Shown here piece by piece: positions 63,653-64,000 of a stretch of 64,000 nt of DNA. A program made the position numbers and the translations under genes. This DNA is from Cryoendolithus antarcticus. Taxonomy: Eukaryota > Ascomycota > Dothideomycetes > Cladosporiales > Cladosporiaceae. The stretch spans positions 62,001 through 126,000 of the forward strand of contig NAJO01000046.1 in the NCBI GenBank assembly GCA_002077065.1, read 5' to 3'. Positions within the stretch are counted from its first letter, which is position 1; each line of letters begins with the position of its first letter. Below the pieces are notes generated by a model, which saw nothing but the letters and a program-made list of their open reading frames with translations, was not told where the DNA came from and made no database searches.

Positions 63653-63985
63653 CTCTCTCTGCGAATCTCAGAGGGTTCGTGTGGTATTATAGGTATAGCT
63701 GCGACAGCGGGAGAGGTCGCTAGTACAACGATGAGAGACTGAATCGAGTGCGACCGCTTCAAAGGCTGCGATCCAGTCATCACTCTCCGCAATCATTTGA
63801 GGTTGCATATGGTAATATGAGTATGGCTGTGACAGTGAGAGAACAATGGGGGTCGTCGATGAGAGACTAATCTGATTGCACCCGGTCCACAATTAGCAAC
63901 GGGTGGCTCTCTCGGTGACAATCTCGAGGTTCTTGTGGTATAATGCGTTTGACTGCAGCGATGAGAGAGCAAGGCAGGGTATCAT
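63653..63985. repeat. degenerate tandem repeat, period near 126 bp, at least 2.6 copies
   Basis: Three similar units start near 63655, 63783 and 63908. Shared landmarks in order are CTCTCYSNG, then AATCTCAGAGGGTTC / AATCATTTGAGGTTG / AATCTCGAGGTTC, then TGTGGTATTATAG / TATGGTAATATGAG / TGTGGTATAATG, then GCTGCGACAG / GCTGTGACAG / ACTGCAGCGA, and GATGAGAGA near the end of each. The third copy runs to the window end. No coding potential was found. Confidence 0.7.
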
Positions 63986-64000
63986 TGAGAAGCCAACATT

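Noticed and set aside
1..64000. Reassignment of TAG to an amino acid in this genome
   Set aside because: Well-supported genes end naturally in TAG at the expected length: CCT5, KAR2, REI1, BUD27 and the DUF1752/DUF3295 gene. TAG is therefore a normal stop.
1..64000. CRISPR arrays, rRNA operons, bacterial-type operons
   Set aside because: No regularly spaced direct repeats, no rRNA core sequences and clear spliceosomal gene structure; the DNA is eukaryotic.

Overview
The window is nuclear DNA from a filamentous ascomycete. Genes are compact, introns are mostly 47-120 nt with GT-AG ends and CTRAC-like branch sites, and the proteins are standard fungal housekeeping types plus fungus-only families (DUF1752/DUF3295, a DUF6590-like protein, a fungal P450). 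A Dothideomycete of the Mycosphaerellaceae type is my inference from the overall look of the proteins; nothing in the sequence proves it. Introns were placed by eye from splice consensus and reading-frame continuity, so exon limits are predictions.

Layout. 1-2.0 kb: two tandem paralogues of an F-box-like family on the minus strand, the left one with an in-frame TAG and cut by the window edge. 3.2-9.8 kb: a DUF6590-like gene, a long Ctr86/ataxin-10 protein that carries an HMG-box-like segment, and an unknown gene. 9.8-12 kb: gene-poor, with an intron-containing tRNA-Glu(CTC). 12-19.3 kb: a mitochondrial-type rhomboid protease, a cytochrome P450, and the divergent pair CCT5 (chaperonin epsilon subunit) and HP1 (chromodomain plus chromoshadow). 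19.6-26.6 kb: a ten-exon CCCH/RWD/CHY zinc-finger gene and a DUF1752/DUF3295 regulator. 26.6-30.5 kb: almost 4 kb with no convincing gene. 30.5-40.4 kb: MAM3-type CNNM transporter, a histidine-phosphatase protein, a large unknown membrane protein and a smaller unknown gene. 41.1-44.8 kb: KAR2/BiP, ending in HDEL. 45-50 kb: TRM7 tRNA methyltransferase, a poly-Q membrane protein and BUD27/URI. 51.5 kb: a small secreted cysteine-rich protein. 53-62.5 kb: REI1, a tail-anchored micro-protein, an AGE2-type Arf-GAP, a Gfd2-like exonuclease broken by TAG, LSB3/YSC84 and the Golgi SNARE SFT1. The right edge holds a degenerate tandem repeat with a period near 126 bp.

Most of the gene content is core biology: protein folding (KAR2, CCT5), ribosome and tRNA maturation (REI1, TRM7, BUD27), vesicle and actin traffic (AGE2, SFT1, LSB3) and chromatin (HP1).

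The most unusual object is the third intron of KAR2. At 1481 bp it is far longer than the other introns. It holds an open reading frame, on the same strand as KAR2, that reads as a GIY-YIG endonuclease domain followed by two C2H2 zinc fingers. It also holds a partial second copy of the nuclease core. The first finger is broken by one in-frame TAG. This looks like a decayed homing-endonuclease-type element living in a spliceosomal intron at one of the most conserved sites of an essential Hsp70 gene.
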